Of a DNA stretch of 64,000 nt, positions 7,770 to 16,500 are shown one piece after another (position 1 is the stretch's first letter; each line of letters begins with the position of its first letter). This DNA comes from Clostridiales bacterium UBA1316. GTDB taxonomy: Bacteria; Bacillota; Clostridia; Oscillospirales; Oscillospiraceae. The stretch lies in assembly GCA_002307055.1 (NCBI GenBank), contig DBTM01000060.1, forward strand, positions 11,215 through 75,214, given 5' to 3'. Position numbers and translations under genes: made by a program. The notes beneath the pieces were generated by a model. That model searched no databases, was not told where the DNA came from, and saw nothing but the letters and a program-made list of their open reading frames with translations.

Positions 7770-10208
7770 ATGAATAAAATTATATACTCAGAAGCAGTTG
7801 ATAAAAAGTGGCAAAAGAAATGGGAAGAGACCGATGTGTACCATTTTGATGAATGTAAAATGGCAAATAAGCACTATCTGCTTGAGATGTTTTCCTATCC
7901 GTCAGGTAAGAATCTGCATATCGGACATTGGTGGAATTACAGCTTGTCGGATAGTTATGGGCGTCTAAAACGGATGCAGGGTTATGAGGTATTTCATCCG
8001 CCCGGTTTTGATGCCTTTGGCTTACCGGCTGAAAATTATGCCATTAAAGCAGGCGTACACCCGGAAGACTCAACACGGGTTAATATAGCGACAATGGAAA
8101 GCCAGTTCCGTACAATGGGAACGACATATGACTGGAATTACGAAATTGTCACATGCAATCCAGAATATTATAAATGGACACAGTGGCTTTTCTTGAAGTT
8201 GTTTGAAAAGAAACTGGCTTACCGAAAAGAAGCACCTGTTAATTGGTGCCCGTCATGCATGACGGTGCTCGCAAACGAACAGGTCATTAATGGGCATTGT
8301 GAGCGCTGCGAAAGCCAAGTTACTCATAAAAATATGACTCAGTGGTTCTACAGGATCACAGATTATGCCGAAGAGCTTTTAGGTGGTTTAGACACACTGG
8401 ACTGGCCGAAAAAAACAAAGATGATCCAGCAAAATTGGATCGGCAAAAGCGATGGCTGCGAAGTTGATTTTATAGCAGGAGACAAAACAATTACCGTTTA
8501 CACGACCAGAGTCGATACTGTGATGGGCGTGACCTATATCGTTCTAGCGCCCGAACATCCCTTTATCGGGCAACTAACAGATCCTATTTATAAAGCTGCT
8601 GCAGATGACTACAGAGAAAAAGCCGCCAATCTATCCGATATCGAGCGGATGTCTGTCGGCAAAGAAAAAACCGGTGTTTTCACCGGCATCTGCGCACTCC
8701 ATCCGATAACGAAAAAAGAAATACCGGTTTGGGTTTCTGATTATGTATTGATTTCGTATGGCACAGGGGCTGTCATGGCTGTCCCTGCGCATGATGAAAG
8801 AGACTTTGAGTTCGCTTCAAAATACGGGTTACCTGCTGCTCCGGTTATACAGAGCCAACCCTTTTCTGCATCGCTGCCTTTTTGTGAGGACGGTGTTTTA
8901 ATAAACAGCGGTGTTTATAACGGGTTATCGTCCGAAAGGGCGCGGGAGAGGATTGCTGTTGATTTAGAGAAAATCGGGTTTGGAAGAAAGGCAGTAAAAT
9001 ATCGTTTAAGAGACTGGCTTGTTTCACGGCAGCGGTATTGGGGAGCACCTATTCCCATTATTTTTTGCCAGAGCTGCGGCATGGTTCCCGTGCCGGAGGC
9101 AGATTTACCTGTCAGATTACCTTATGATGTCGAGTTTATGCCCAGCGGCCAGTCGCCGCTCTCCCTGTGTGATGATTTTACGAACACAACCTGCCCCGCT
9201 TGCGGAAAGCCAGCCAAAAGAGATACGGACACATTGGATACTTTCGTCTGCTCCTCATGGTACTTTCTTCGTTTCTTTGATAACAAAAATACCAAAGAAG
9301 CCTTTGATATGCAAAGAGTTAATGCAATCATGCCTGTCGATAAATATGTCGGCGGTATTGAACACGCGTCTATGCATCTTTTATATGCTAGATTCATGAC
9401 AATGGCGCTTCATGATATGGGGTATTTAAACTTTAAGGAGCCGTTTTTATCCCTTGTCCATCAAGGCATAATACTTGGAGATGACGGCAAAAAAATGAGC
9501 AAACGGAGCGGGGCTGTCTCTCCCGGCGCCTATATCAGACAATATGGTACAGATGTATTTCGGTTGTACCTTGGCTTTGGTTTTTCGTTTCTTGACGGTG
9601 GGCAATGGAGCGACGACGGCATTAAAGCCGCCGCACGCTTCACCAGGAAAATTTGCAGAGTCGTTGATAAACACCTTGAGCTCCCACCTTCAAAGGCTGA
9701 TTCAGGCAAAGCGATGCATAACGAGTTGGAATATGTACGCCATTACACCATAGCGCAGGTTACAAAGGATTATAATGACTTCCAGTTTAACACCTCCATC
9801 GCCCGGATCATGGAGTATGTAAATGCTATCATGAAATATCAGGCAAACAATGACAATATGCGTAATTACAATCATGAACGTGATATCATCAAAGATCTGA
9901 TTCTGCTTCTTGCGCCGATGGCTCCGCATTTGTCGGAGGAGCTATGGGAACAGATGGGTTATGAATATTCAGTCCATAATCAAGCATGGCCGGTATGTGA
10001 CAAAACGATGCTGGTGCAGGACACAGTAAAGATTGCAGTTCAATTGAACGGGAAACTGCGAGATGTTATTACCGTTTCGCCGTCCATTGAAGGCGATGCA
10101 CTCAAGGACTTGGTTTTGACGCGCTCGAAAATCAGCACTCTCATCGCAGGGCGCGAGATTAAGCAAGCAATAATTGTCAAAGGAAAGCTTGTTAATATTG
10201 TTTGTTGA
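7770..10208 (+). CDS. leuS: Leucyl-tRNA synthetase
   Basis: Start ATG 7770 gives 812 residues; an in-frame ATG at 7722 would add 16 residues without similarity to the family. This class I enzyme charges tRNA-Leu. LHIGHWWNY holds the HIGH motif and GKKMSKRSG the KMSKS motif. The editing domain shows TVYTTRVDTVMG and AVPAHDERDF with its conserved Asp. Two Cys-pair clusters (CPSC...CERC and CQSC...CPAC) may bind zinc. The HIGHWWNY context differs from the HMGHVRNY form of E. coli LeuRS, so it belongs to a distinct subgroup and could be a second LeuRS copy. The T-box leader controls it. Confidence 0.96.
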   Translation: MNKIIYSEAVDKKWQKKWEETDVYHFDECKMANKHYLLEMFSYPSGKNLHIGHWWNYSLSDSYGRLKRMQGYEVFHPPGFDAFGLPAENYAIKAGVHPEDSTRVNIATMESQFRTMGTTYDWNYEIVTCNPEYYKWTQWLFLKLFEKKLAYRKEAPVNWCPSCMTVLANEQVINGHCERCESQVTHKNMTQWFYRITDYAEELLGGLDTLDWPKKTKMIQQNWIGKSDGCEVDFIAGDKTITVYTTRVDTVMGVTYIVLAPEHPFIGQLTDPIYKAAADDYREKAANLSDIERMSVGKEKTGVFTGICALHPITKKEIPVWVSDYVLISYGTGAVMAVPAHDERDFEFASKYGLPAAPVIQSQPFSASLPFCEDGVLINSGVYNGLSSERARERIAVDLEKIGFGRKAVKYRLRDWLVSRQRYWGAPIPIIFCQSCGMVPVPEADLPVRLPYDVEFMPSGQSPLSLCDDFTNTTCPACGKPAKRDTDTLDTFVCSSWYFLRFFDNKNTKEAFDMQRVNAIMPVDKYVGGIEHASMHLLYARFMTMALHDMGYLNFKEPFLSLVHQGIILGDDGKKMSKRSGAVSPGAYIRQYGTDVFRLYLGFGFSFLDGGQWSDDGIKAAARFTRKICRVVDKHLELPPSKADSGKAMHNELEYVRHYTIAQVTKDYNDFQFNTSIARIMEYVNAIMKYQANNDNMRNYNHERDIIKDLILLLAPMAPHLSEELWEQMGYEYSVHNQAWPVCDKTMLVQDTVKIAVQLNGKLRDVITVSPSIEGDALKDLVLTRSKISTLIAGREIKQAIIVKGKLVNIVC

Positions 10209-10225
10209 ACAGCGGATAATCAAAT

Positions 10226-10267
10226 AAAGGACAGTCCTGTACCAATATAAGGTACACACTGTCCTTT
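10226..10267. terminator. Bidirectional terminator between leuS and the peroxidase gene
   Basis: AAAGGACAGT pairs with ACTGTCCTTT, with an inner GTACC/GGTAC helix. It sits between converging genes. Confidence 0.75.
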
Positions 10268-10277
10268 GTCTGACTAC

Positions 10278-10760
10278 TTATTTTTCATCCACCAGCGTCT
10301 TAATTTCTTTCTCTATCCTCGACAGCTTAACGTCAGGAGAATAGCGGGCGATAACTTTGCCTTTTCCGTTAACTAAAAACTTTGTGAAGTTCAGGCTGAT
10401 ATCTGTTTTGCCGAAGAGGGGTTTTTTCTGCGTTTTCAGGTAGGTGTAAAGCGAGGCTTCCTTCTCTCCGCTGACGAAGAGCTTGCCGAGCTGGGGAAAG
10501 GTGACGCCGAAGCGCACCTTGCGCACTTGATGGATTTCCTCGGCGTCGGCTTCCTTTTCCATGAACTGATAACAGGGGAAATCAAGAATTTCAAGACCGG
10601 CCGCATGATACCGGACATAAAGAATCTGCAGGCCGTCGTATTGATCGGTATACGGGCAGCCGGTGACCGTATTCACGATGAGGAGCACTTTATTCTTATA
10701 CGCTGCGAGGGACACGTCGCCGCCCTGCTCATCCTTCACGGTAAAATCGTAAATGTTCAT
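10278..10760 (-). CDS. Glutathione peroxidase family thiol peroxidase, catalytic Trp missing
   Basis: 160 residues, the usual length for bacterial members, with a thioredoxin-like fold. The peroxidatic residue is C35 in VNTVTGCPYT. C63 and Q65 lie in FPCYQF, matching the resolving Cys and tetrad Gln positions of the family. The WNFTKF motif reads LNFTKF, so the tetrad Trp is Leu while the Asn is kept. The first motif is also unusual, TGCPYT instead of the common SKCGFT. Such bacterial enzymes normally use thioredoxin to reduce peroxides. Activity may be altered here. Confidence 0.85.
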   Translation of the reverse strand: MNIYDFTVKDEQGGDVSLAAYKNKVLLIVNTVTGCPYTDQYDGLQILYVRYHAAGLEILDFPCYQFMEKEADAEEIHQVRKVRFGVTFPQLGKLFVSGEKEASLYTYLKTQKKPLFGKTDISLNFTKFLVNGKGKVIARYSPDVKLSRIEKEIKTLVDEK

Positions 10761-10844
10761 ACGGGCACCCCTTATATTTATGATATAATCACCTTATCAG
10801 ATTATCGGGCTGGTGTAAATTAATTATGGTCAAACGAGGTAAAA

Positions 10845-11939
10845 ATGCCGCAAAATATAAATAGTAAAGCCTGTTTTATAATTCCGCGGGTTCTGCCGGA
10901 GCTGCTCCTTAGGTGGTACGATGAAAACGCGCGTCCGCTGCCGTGGCGACGGGACATTGAGCCTTATCATGTGTGGCTTTCGGAAATTATGCTGCAGCAG
11001 ACCGGGGCGGAGGTCGTTAAAGACTATTACAGGCGTTTTCTCGAGGCGCTGCCGACGATTGAGGCGCTTGCGGCGGCTGAGGAGCAGAAGGTTTTAAAGC
11101 TATGGGAGGGGCTCGGATATTATTCGCGCGCCCGGAATCTCCTGAAGGCGGCTCAAATGCTTGTCCGTGAATACGGCGGGCATATGCCGGATACATATGA
11201 TGCGATTTTGCGTTTGCCGGGCGTCGGGGCGTATACGGCAGGTGCAATCGCGTCCATTTGTTATAACGCGCCGGTACCGGCGGTTGACGGCAATGTAATT
11301 CGCGTGATATCGCGGATTGTCGGTATATATGATGAAATGACGGAGTCTGTAAAAAAACGCATCGCGTCCTCTTTACAGGAGATTTATCCGGCTCAGCGGT
11401 GCGGAGACTTGACGCAAAGCCTGATGGAGCTCGGTGCAACGGTCTGTATCCCCAATGGGCAGCCGAAATGCCAGAGCTGTGAGGCAGCTTTATGCCCCGC
11501 TGCGGCGATATGCGCTGCCAACAGGGACAGTACCGCTTCGGCTTTGCCGGTCAAGCCGATAAGGCAGGCGAAAAGGCTAGAAGAACTCACGGTGTTTTTA
11601 TTCTCGTGCGGCAATAATATCGCACTCCGGACGAGAGTGACAAAAGGGCTTTTAGCGGGGCTTTGGGAGCTGCCGAACGTACCCGGCAAGCTCAGTGACA
11701 GCGACGCCGTCGCTCTGGCGGCTGCGTGGGGGACGAAACCGCAAGCTTTGATAAAGGCTTCCGAGCGCAGCCACGTTTTCACCCATATCAAATGGGACAT
11801 GCTTTGCTATGATATCAAGTGCCGTGAGCAGCCGCCGTGCTTCACCTGGGTCAGCCGCCGCTGTCTGGATGATGATTATGCGCTGCCCACAGCATTTAAA
11901 AAGCTCTTGGATGCACCGGAAAATACACCGGAAGCCTAA
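10845..11939 (+). CDS. mutY: A/G-specific adenine DNA glycosylase
   Basis: 364 residues; GAGGT lies five bases before the ATG. The enzyme removes adenine opposite 8-oxoguanine. The helix-hairpin-helix LPGVGAYTAGAI is at residues 124-135. Catalytic E47 is in LSEIMLQQTG and D148 in PAVDGNVIRV. Cysteines in CIPNGQPKCQSC and the following CPAAAIC region form the iron-sulfur cluster loop, with an extra Cys making the spacing slightly unusual. A C-terminal NUDIX-like domain ends with FTHIKWDM, which recognises 8-oxoG in the family. Confidence 0.95.
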   Translation: MPQNINSKACFIIPRVLPELLLRWYDENARPLPWRRDIEPYHVWLSEIMLQQTGAEVVKDYYRRFLEALPTIEALAAAEEQKVLKLWEGLGYYSRARNLLKAAQMLVREYGGHMPDTYDAILRLPGVGAYTAGAIASICYNAPVPAVDGNVIRVISRIVGIYDEMTESVKKRIASSLQEIYPAQRCGDLTQSLMELGATVCIPNGQPKCQSCEAALCPAAAICAANRDSTASALPVKPIRQAKRLEELTVFLFSCGNNIALRTRVTKGLLAGLWELPNVPGKLSDSDAVALAAAWGTKPQALIKASERSHVFTHIKWDMLCYDIKCREQPPCFTWVSRRCLDDDYALPTAFKKLLDAPENTPEA

Positions 11940-12038
11940 GCGCCGTGTAAGTGGCGATGCCTTATTATAACATTACAACCCCTTTGCGTTAATTGAAACA
12001 AAGTGCCGGTATGACCGCTTTATTCAGTGTGAAGCCTT

Positions 12039-12089
12039 AAATCAACCTACTTTCAGTAGAAATTAACTCTATGAAGCGGCGGTTGATTT
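12039..12089 (+). terminator. Hairpin downstream of mutY
   Basis: AAATCAACC (12039-12047) pairs with GGTTGATTT (12081-12089). A smaller CTACT-AGTAG hairpin lies inside it. It is a weak candidate terminator. Confidence 0.35.
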
Positions 12090-12099
12090 TATGTGTATG

Positions 12100-12140
12100 T
12101 TGCAATATACTACTAATAGATATAATTATTCTACTAGTAG
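12100..12140 (+). promoter_or_regulatory. Promoter and paired operator of the XRE regulator
   Basis: TATAAT at 12121-12126 is the -10 box, with TTGCAA at 12100-12105 as a closely spaced -35. CTACTAATAG (12110-12119) and the perfect palindrome CTACTAGTAG (12131-12140) flank the -10, exactly 21 bases apart. This arrangement suits an autoregulating HTH dimer. Confidence 0.55.
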
Positions 12141-12152
12141 GAGGTTTTTAAT

Positions 12153-13277
12153 ATGCTGTACCTTGCAGAAAATATCCGCAGACTGCGGCGTGCGCGTGAC
12201 CTGACGCAAGAGGAGTTCGCACGAAAAATTAATATATCGGCAAAGTCTGTCAGCAAGTGGGAGCGTGGGGACGGGTACCCGGATATCGAGCTGCTGCCGG
12301 CACTCGCGGCGATATTCGAGTGTTCGGTCGACGACTTGCTGGGAATGGATAAGCTGCGCGATGAGCAGCTTATTAGTAACCGCATAAATGAGCTGCAGGG
12401 TGAAAATGATGGTCCTTTTGATATGTTCAAAAATCCGGATAAGTATATTCCCGTGCTTCGGGACTTACGAAGAACCTATCCAAACAATATCAATATAATG
12501 TCTAACTTGGTTGAGTGTTATCGCCTGAAAGAAATATATGCCGAAGCAATTCCTTTATTGGAGCGGATTCTCGAACTCGACCCGATTGACGGAGGCGCGA
12601 ATTATAGGGCGCGCCTGACTTACTGTTATGCCTTTACCGGCCGGGTTGAAGATGCGCGCGAAATGTCGTACAAATTAACTTCGATTGGTCACTCTACCGA
12701 GCTCGTTTGGGGCCGGGCGATGAAAGGCAAAGGCAAGGACGAATTCGAAGCCTGGCAAAACGCGGCGCTGCGTCTTGAGTCAGGTTTCGATGATGTTTTC
12801 AATGGTATGGTTTTATGCGATTATCTTACCACAGAGAAAAAAATTGCATTACTTGAGCAGTACAACATGCTCATTGGCGTTTTATACGGTATGAACTATG
12901 CTTACAAATTGTATTATATTGCTGACAACTGCCATAGAATCGCTGAATTGGCAGTTGAAATTGGCGATACCAGTAAAGCCCTTGACGCCCTGGAGGAAAT
13001 GGCGGAGTATGCGGTCATGTATGATAAAGGGATAGAAAAGGGTGAAATACTACACGGTGCATTTACATCACCGGTTTTTGACGGCGTAACCTATAATAAT
13101 GGGATACAGGATAACCTGTCTCGTTATCTGCTGCATGATGATGAAGAAAATTCGGCTTTCAGGCTGTTACATACTTCAAAAGGCGTATTTCACCCGATTG
13201 AGAGCAATTATTGGGATACGCTTAAAACTCAGCCGCGATTCCAAGCTGTGGCGGATAAGTTAAGCACAAACACATAA
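12153..13277 (+). CDS. XRE-family transcriptional regulator with helical C-terminal sensor part
   Basis: 374 residues. The N-terminal HTH_3 domain covers residues 5-62 (LTQEEFARKINISAKSVSKW, then the typical LPALAAIFECSVDDLLG). The remaining part is helical with repeats reminiscent of TPR units (YAEAIPLLERILELDP) and probably senses a ligand or protein. AGGAGG precedes the ATG. Its promoter carries two near-identical palindromes, suggesting autoregulation. The gene converges with the HAD gene with only two bases between stop codons. Confidence 0.88.
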   Translation: MLYLAENIRRLRRARDLTQEEFARKINISAKSVSKWERGDGYPDIELLPALAAIFECSVDDLLGMDKLRDEQLISNRINELQGENDGPFDMFKNPDKYIPVLRDLRRTYPNNINIMSNLVECYRLKEIYAEAIPLLERILELDPIDGGANYRARLTYCYAFTGRVEDAREMSYKLTSIGHSTELVWGRAMKGKGKDEFEAWQNAALRLESGFDDVFNGMVLCDYLTTEKKIALLEQYNMLIGVLYGMNYAYKLYYIADNCHRIAELAVEIGDTSKALDALEEMAEYAVMYDKGIEKGEILHGAFTSPVFDGVTYNNGIQDNLSRYLLHDDEENSAFRLLHTSKGVFHPIESNYWDTLKTQPRFQAVADKLSTNT

Positions 13278-13279
13278 AA

Positions 13280-14113
13280 TCACAATTTTTCTGCCAGAGG
13301 CTCAAATTTGGCTTCTAGGTACTCGATGAAGTCGGCGACAGCGCCGTCTTCGCATTTGCCGACGACGAGGTCGGCGGCGCGTTTCATGTCATCGGGGGCA
13401 CCAGAGGGGACGGCGCCGAAGGCTGAGATCTCTATGAGCTCAAGGTCGTTATAGTAATCGCCGATACCCATAATTTTGTCATGACGGATGTCGAGCATAT
13501 CGGCCAGGAGCTTGGCGGTCGTACCTTTTGAAACACCGTCGGGCAGCACCTCGAAATATATCGGCGCTGAAAATACATAGGCGCAGCCTGTATGCTCGAG
13601 CTTTTCAAGATAGACGGCGACTTCCTTGAGCCGCTCATTATCGCAGGTAAAGAGTATTTTATTCAGGTTTTCCGGAGCCTCTTCACCGTATTTATCGTAG
13701 CCGCTCAGCGCACCGATAACAATATGCTCCTTCGAATATTTGTTTTGGTTAATCGAATAGACATACCCGTCTGAATAGGCTTCTATGCCGACATCTGGGA
13801 AGCTCGTTCTGACCGCTTTGATAATACCGGCTGACTCCCGGGGCAGATATTGGCTCCAGAGCATTTTTTCCGTTTGAAAGTCGAAAATACCGGCGCCGTT
13901 ATAAACAATGCACGGCGCGTTCAAGGGTACCTGCGCAGCGTATTTAAACGTCCCCATGACGGAGCGGCCTGTCGCGAAAGCGAAGCGGCCGCCTTTTTTG
14001 ACAAACCGACGGATGGCGGTAATATTGCGCTCGGGTATGTTTTTCATGTCCGTGACGAGTGTCCCGTCCAGATCAGTTATAAGAAGAATGCCGCTTAAGG
14101 ATAAATCTATCAT
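13280..14113 (-). CDS. Cof-type HAD-superfamily phosphatase
   Basis: 277 residues, the common length for Cof/YidA-like hydrolases. Motif I is TDLDGTLVTD near residue 15. Motif II is the Thr of FATGRS. The conserved Lys lies in GVSKGTTAKLL, and motif IV is GIGDYYNDLELIE. Members dephosphorylate sugar phosphates or similar metabolites in the cytoplasm; the substrate is not evident. No terminator separates it from the converging XRE gene. Confidence 0.92.
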   Translation of the reverse strand: MIDLSLSGILLITDLDGTLVTDMKNIPERNITAIRRFVKKGGRFAFATGRSVMGTFKYAAQVPLNAPCIVYNGAGIFDFQTEKMLWSQYLPRESAGIIKAVRTSFPDVGIEAYSDGYVYSINQNKYSKEHIVIGALSGYDKYGEEAPENLNKILFTCDNERLKEVAVYLEKLEHTGCAYVFSAPIYFEVLPDGVSKGTTAKLLADMLDIRHDKIMGIGDYYNDLELIEISAFGAVPSGAPDDMKRAADLVVGKCEDGAVADFIEYLEAKFEPLAEKL

Positions 14114-14221
14114 CTTAACTCCATTTTGACGTTTATTATTATTATATCATGTTTCCCCAAGCCGTCATTTTGTTTTATTTACTAAAATTCGTTGACATAA
14201 TATTTAGATCAATTAGTATAT

Positions 14222-14248
14222 TTAGACACATTTATCTGATACTATAAT
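14222..14248 (+). promoter_or_regulatory. Possible promoter of the SHOCT protein gene
   Basis: TATAAT at 14243-14248 with TTAGAC or TTTAGA 15-16 bases upstream. A consensus TTGACA at 14192-14197 lies further upstream without a good partner. Confidence 0.4.
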
Positions 14249-14296
14249 TCTAGTACAAGATTCAGCAAGTACTTAATTCAATTTTGGAGGTTAATT

Positions 14297-14548
14297 ATGA
14301 TGCGTTTTGGCGGCGGTCCGATGGTTGCCGGCGGATTTTTAATAATGGCAGTGATTATGGCCGCTGTTGCGGTTCTTGTTATTCTGGCGATTATCGCACT
14401 CCTGCGCTATATCAGGGTATCGGGGCACACGCACAGAATCGAAATTCCCGGCATCAATCCGGCGGTACAAATTCTAAACGAGCGCTTCGCAAAAGGCGAA
14501 ATTACCGACGATGAGTACCGAGCAAAAAAAGCGGAATTAGCTAAATAG
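14297..14548 (+). CDS. Small membrane protein with SHOCT domain
   Basis: 83 residues. One transmembrane helix spans about residues 11-37. The C-terminal segment NERFAKGEITDDEYRAKKAEL is a SHOCT (short C-terminal) domain, a roughly 30-residue oligomerisation or binding module common in Firmicutes. GGAGG lies six bases before ATG 14297; a second ATG follows immediately. Function unknown; it is a single-gene unit with a GC-rich hairpin downstream. Confidence 0.85.
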   Translation: MMRFGGGPMVAGGFLIMAVIMAAVAVLVILAIIALLRYIRVSGHTHRIEIPGINPAVQILNERFAKGEITDDEYRAKKAELAK

Positions 14549-14565
14549 GAAACAAATATCGAGCG

Positions 14566-14593
14566 GCAGCCCTCGCTTTTCGGCGGGGGCTGC
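14566..14593 (+). terminator. Hairpin after the SHOCT gene
   Basis: GCAGCCCTCGC pairs with GCGGGGGCTGC around a TTTTCG loop. The following TTAATTGTTC is a weak T-tract. Confidence 0.6.
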
Positions 14594-14681
14594 TTAATTG
14601 TTCACCTTTTTAACTCTCACATCATAAGCTATAGTGACGTATTATATACTGTTATAATTTTTTGTGATTGGAGGGGCGGCT

Positions 14682-16397
14682 ATGAACATCAACAGTCAGT
14701 ACGCTTTTTATCCGCCGCAGCCGGATAACCCGACGGATGAGGACCGGTATGTGCTTTTAAGATACGCGCTCACTCAGAAGGGGTGGCCGGAGGACATGCG
14801 GACGATACTGAGGCTGATGGCGCCCCCTCCGCCGGTCACAAGCCTCGCCGAAGCCGGAAGCTGCAAGGGCGTCCGCGTGGGGGTCATCGGCGGCGGCTTG
14901 GCCGGGCTCTCCGCGGCTTATGAGCTGAGAAAAATGGGCTTTGACATCACGATATTCGACGCGCTGACCGACCGGCCGGGAGGGCGCGTCTATACCTACT
15001 ATTTCGGCGGCGACCCGACCCTCTACGGCGAATTCGGCCCGATGCGTATTCCTGTTGCCCATGAGACGGTGTGGCACTATCTCAAGCTCTTTGGCCTGCC
15101 GACACACCCGTTTATACAGGTTAATCCGCATGCTTTTATCTATCTGAAAGGCACACGCGTACGCAATGATGCCGACGGTGTCAATGTGAAGACCGCCATA
15201 TACCCGAAATACGACCTGAGACAATGGGAGCGCGCCTTGAGCTGGCAGAGGCTCTTATCCATCGGCACAGACGACCGCCTGCTACGCGCGGGGCCAAGAG
15301 AACGGGCGGAAATCATTGAGGTCAGGCGGCAATATTCGATCAAAACACTTGAGTGGATCAATCAGTCAAGTATGCAGCTGATGGAGGCGGCGGGGCTCAG
15401 CCAGGGGGCAATCAATCTCGTGACGAATTTCATACCGCTTCTGGAAGGAAATTTATACAGCAGCTTTATTGACTATATTCAGGAGAGCTACCCGGCTGAT
15501 GTATCCTACCTGTATGGGATACCCGGCGGTATGGTGCGGTTGCCGATAGCCTTTTACCAATCCTTCTTTGAAGCAGCCCCATATGCGGGCAACTCCCCGG
15601 CTTCTGCCGGAAATGTATCCTACAAAACGGGGCACCAGGTGAGCGGGATATACTTAAACGACGGCGGCAATAAAGTGACGCTGCGGTATCAAAACCTCCA
15701 GACGCGTGAAAAGGCGATTGAAACATTTGATTACGCCGTCTGCGCCATTCCGTTTTCAACACTCCGCGCTGTGGAAATCAGCCCGCTCTTTTCCGGTATA
15801 AAGATGCGGGCCATCCGGGAGGTCAATTACACACCGTCGCAGAAATCGCTTTTACTGACGAACCAGCGCTTTTGGGAAAAGCAGGGGATTGTCGGCGGCG
15901 GGTCCTTTACAGACCTGCCGATCGGATCTATCTGGTATCCGTCCGACCACATTCAATATATCAATAATCCGAAGGATATACCCGATGACATCAGCCGACT
16001 GCCGTCAGATGAGCCGGGCGTTATCATCGGGTCATTTAACTTCAATCTCGATACAACGCGCCTTCTGAACCTGCCTGAAGACCTGGCGCTGGAGGAGATG
16101 AAGAGAAATATCTCAGCTGTCCACGGACTGCCGGAGGGCTATCTTGACAGCGTCGTCCGGGGCTATAAGGCCGTCAACTGGAATCAGGAGCCGACCTTCA
16201 GAGGAGCGCTTTCCTTCTTTACCCCCGAACAAAAAAGGCTGTTTGCTTATGGCATGGCACTGCCCGAGTACGGCGGCCGTGTTTTTTTCGCCGGCGAGCA
16301 CATCTCAGCCGTCCACCGCTGGATGCAAGGCGCGCTCCAGACCGGCATGCAGGCGGCGAACGATTTAGTAAAAGCAAAGATGAAATTATCCCCGTAA
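14682..16397 (+). CDS. Flavin monoamine oxidase family protein (L-amino-acid oxidase-like)
   Basis: ATG 14682 follows GGAGGGGCGGCT closely and gives 571 residues. VIGGGLAGLSAAYEL at residues 68-82 binds the FAD ADP moiety, PGGRVYT at about 98-104 is the family's GGR motif, and FFAGEHIS with RWMQGALQTG near the end completes the FAD site. No signal peptide is seen. The long insert between residues 110 and 330 should form the substrate domain. Members oxidise amines or amino acids with oxygen or another acceptor. In a presumed anaerobe the acceptor and substrate are open questions. Confidence 0.88.
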   Translation: MNINSQYAFYPPQPDNPTDEDRYVLLRYALTQKGWPEDMRTILRLMAPPPPVTSLAEAGSCKGVRVGVIGGGLAGLSAAYELRKMGFDITIFDALTDRPGGRVYTYYFGGDPTLYGEFGPMRIPVAHETVWHYLKLFGLPTHPFIQVNPHAFIYLKGTRVRNDADGVNVKTAIYPKYDLRQWERALSWQRLLSIGTDDRLLRAGPRERAEIIEVRRQYSIKTLEWINQSSMQLMEAAGLSQGAINLVTNFIPLLEGNLYSSFIDYIQESYPADVSYLYGIPGGMVRLPIAFYQSFFEAAPYAGNSPASAGNVSYKTGHQVSGIYLNDGGNKVTLRYQNLQTREKAIETFDYAVCAIPFSTLRAVEISPLFSGIKMRAIREVNYTPSQKSLLLTNQRFWEKQGIVGGGSFTDLPIGSIWYPSDHIQYINNPKDIPDDISRLPSDEPGVIIGSFNFNLDTTRLLNLPEDLALEEMKRNISAVHGLPEGYLDSVVRGYKAVNWNQEPTFRGALSFFTPEQKRLFAYGMALPEYGGRVFFAGEHISAVHRWMQGALQTGMQAANDLVKAKMKLSP

Positions 16398-16424
16398 CCT
16401 TCCCGCAGCTGTCGTTTTTTGGCT

Positions 16425-16441
16425 TGTCTGCAAATCATATT
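16425..16441. repeat. 17-bp exact repeat, copy 2
   Basis: TGTCTGCAAATCATATT, identical to 2509-2525, here 60 bases upstream of the VCBS-like gene. Confidence 0.7.
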
Positions 16442-16500
16442 CCGGCAGGTTCAGTATTATAGTTAAATATATCGCTCTGATTACAGACTGGGGGAATTGA

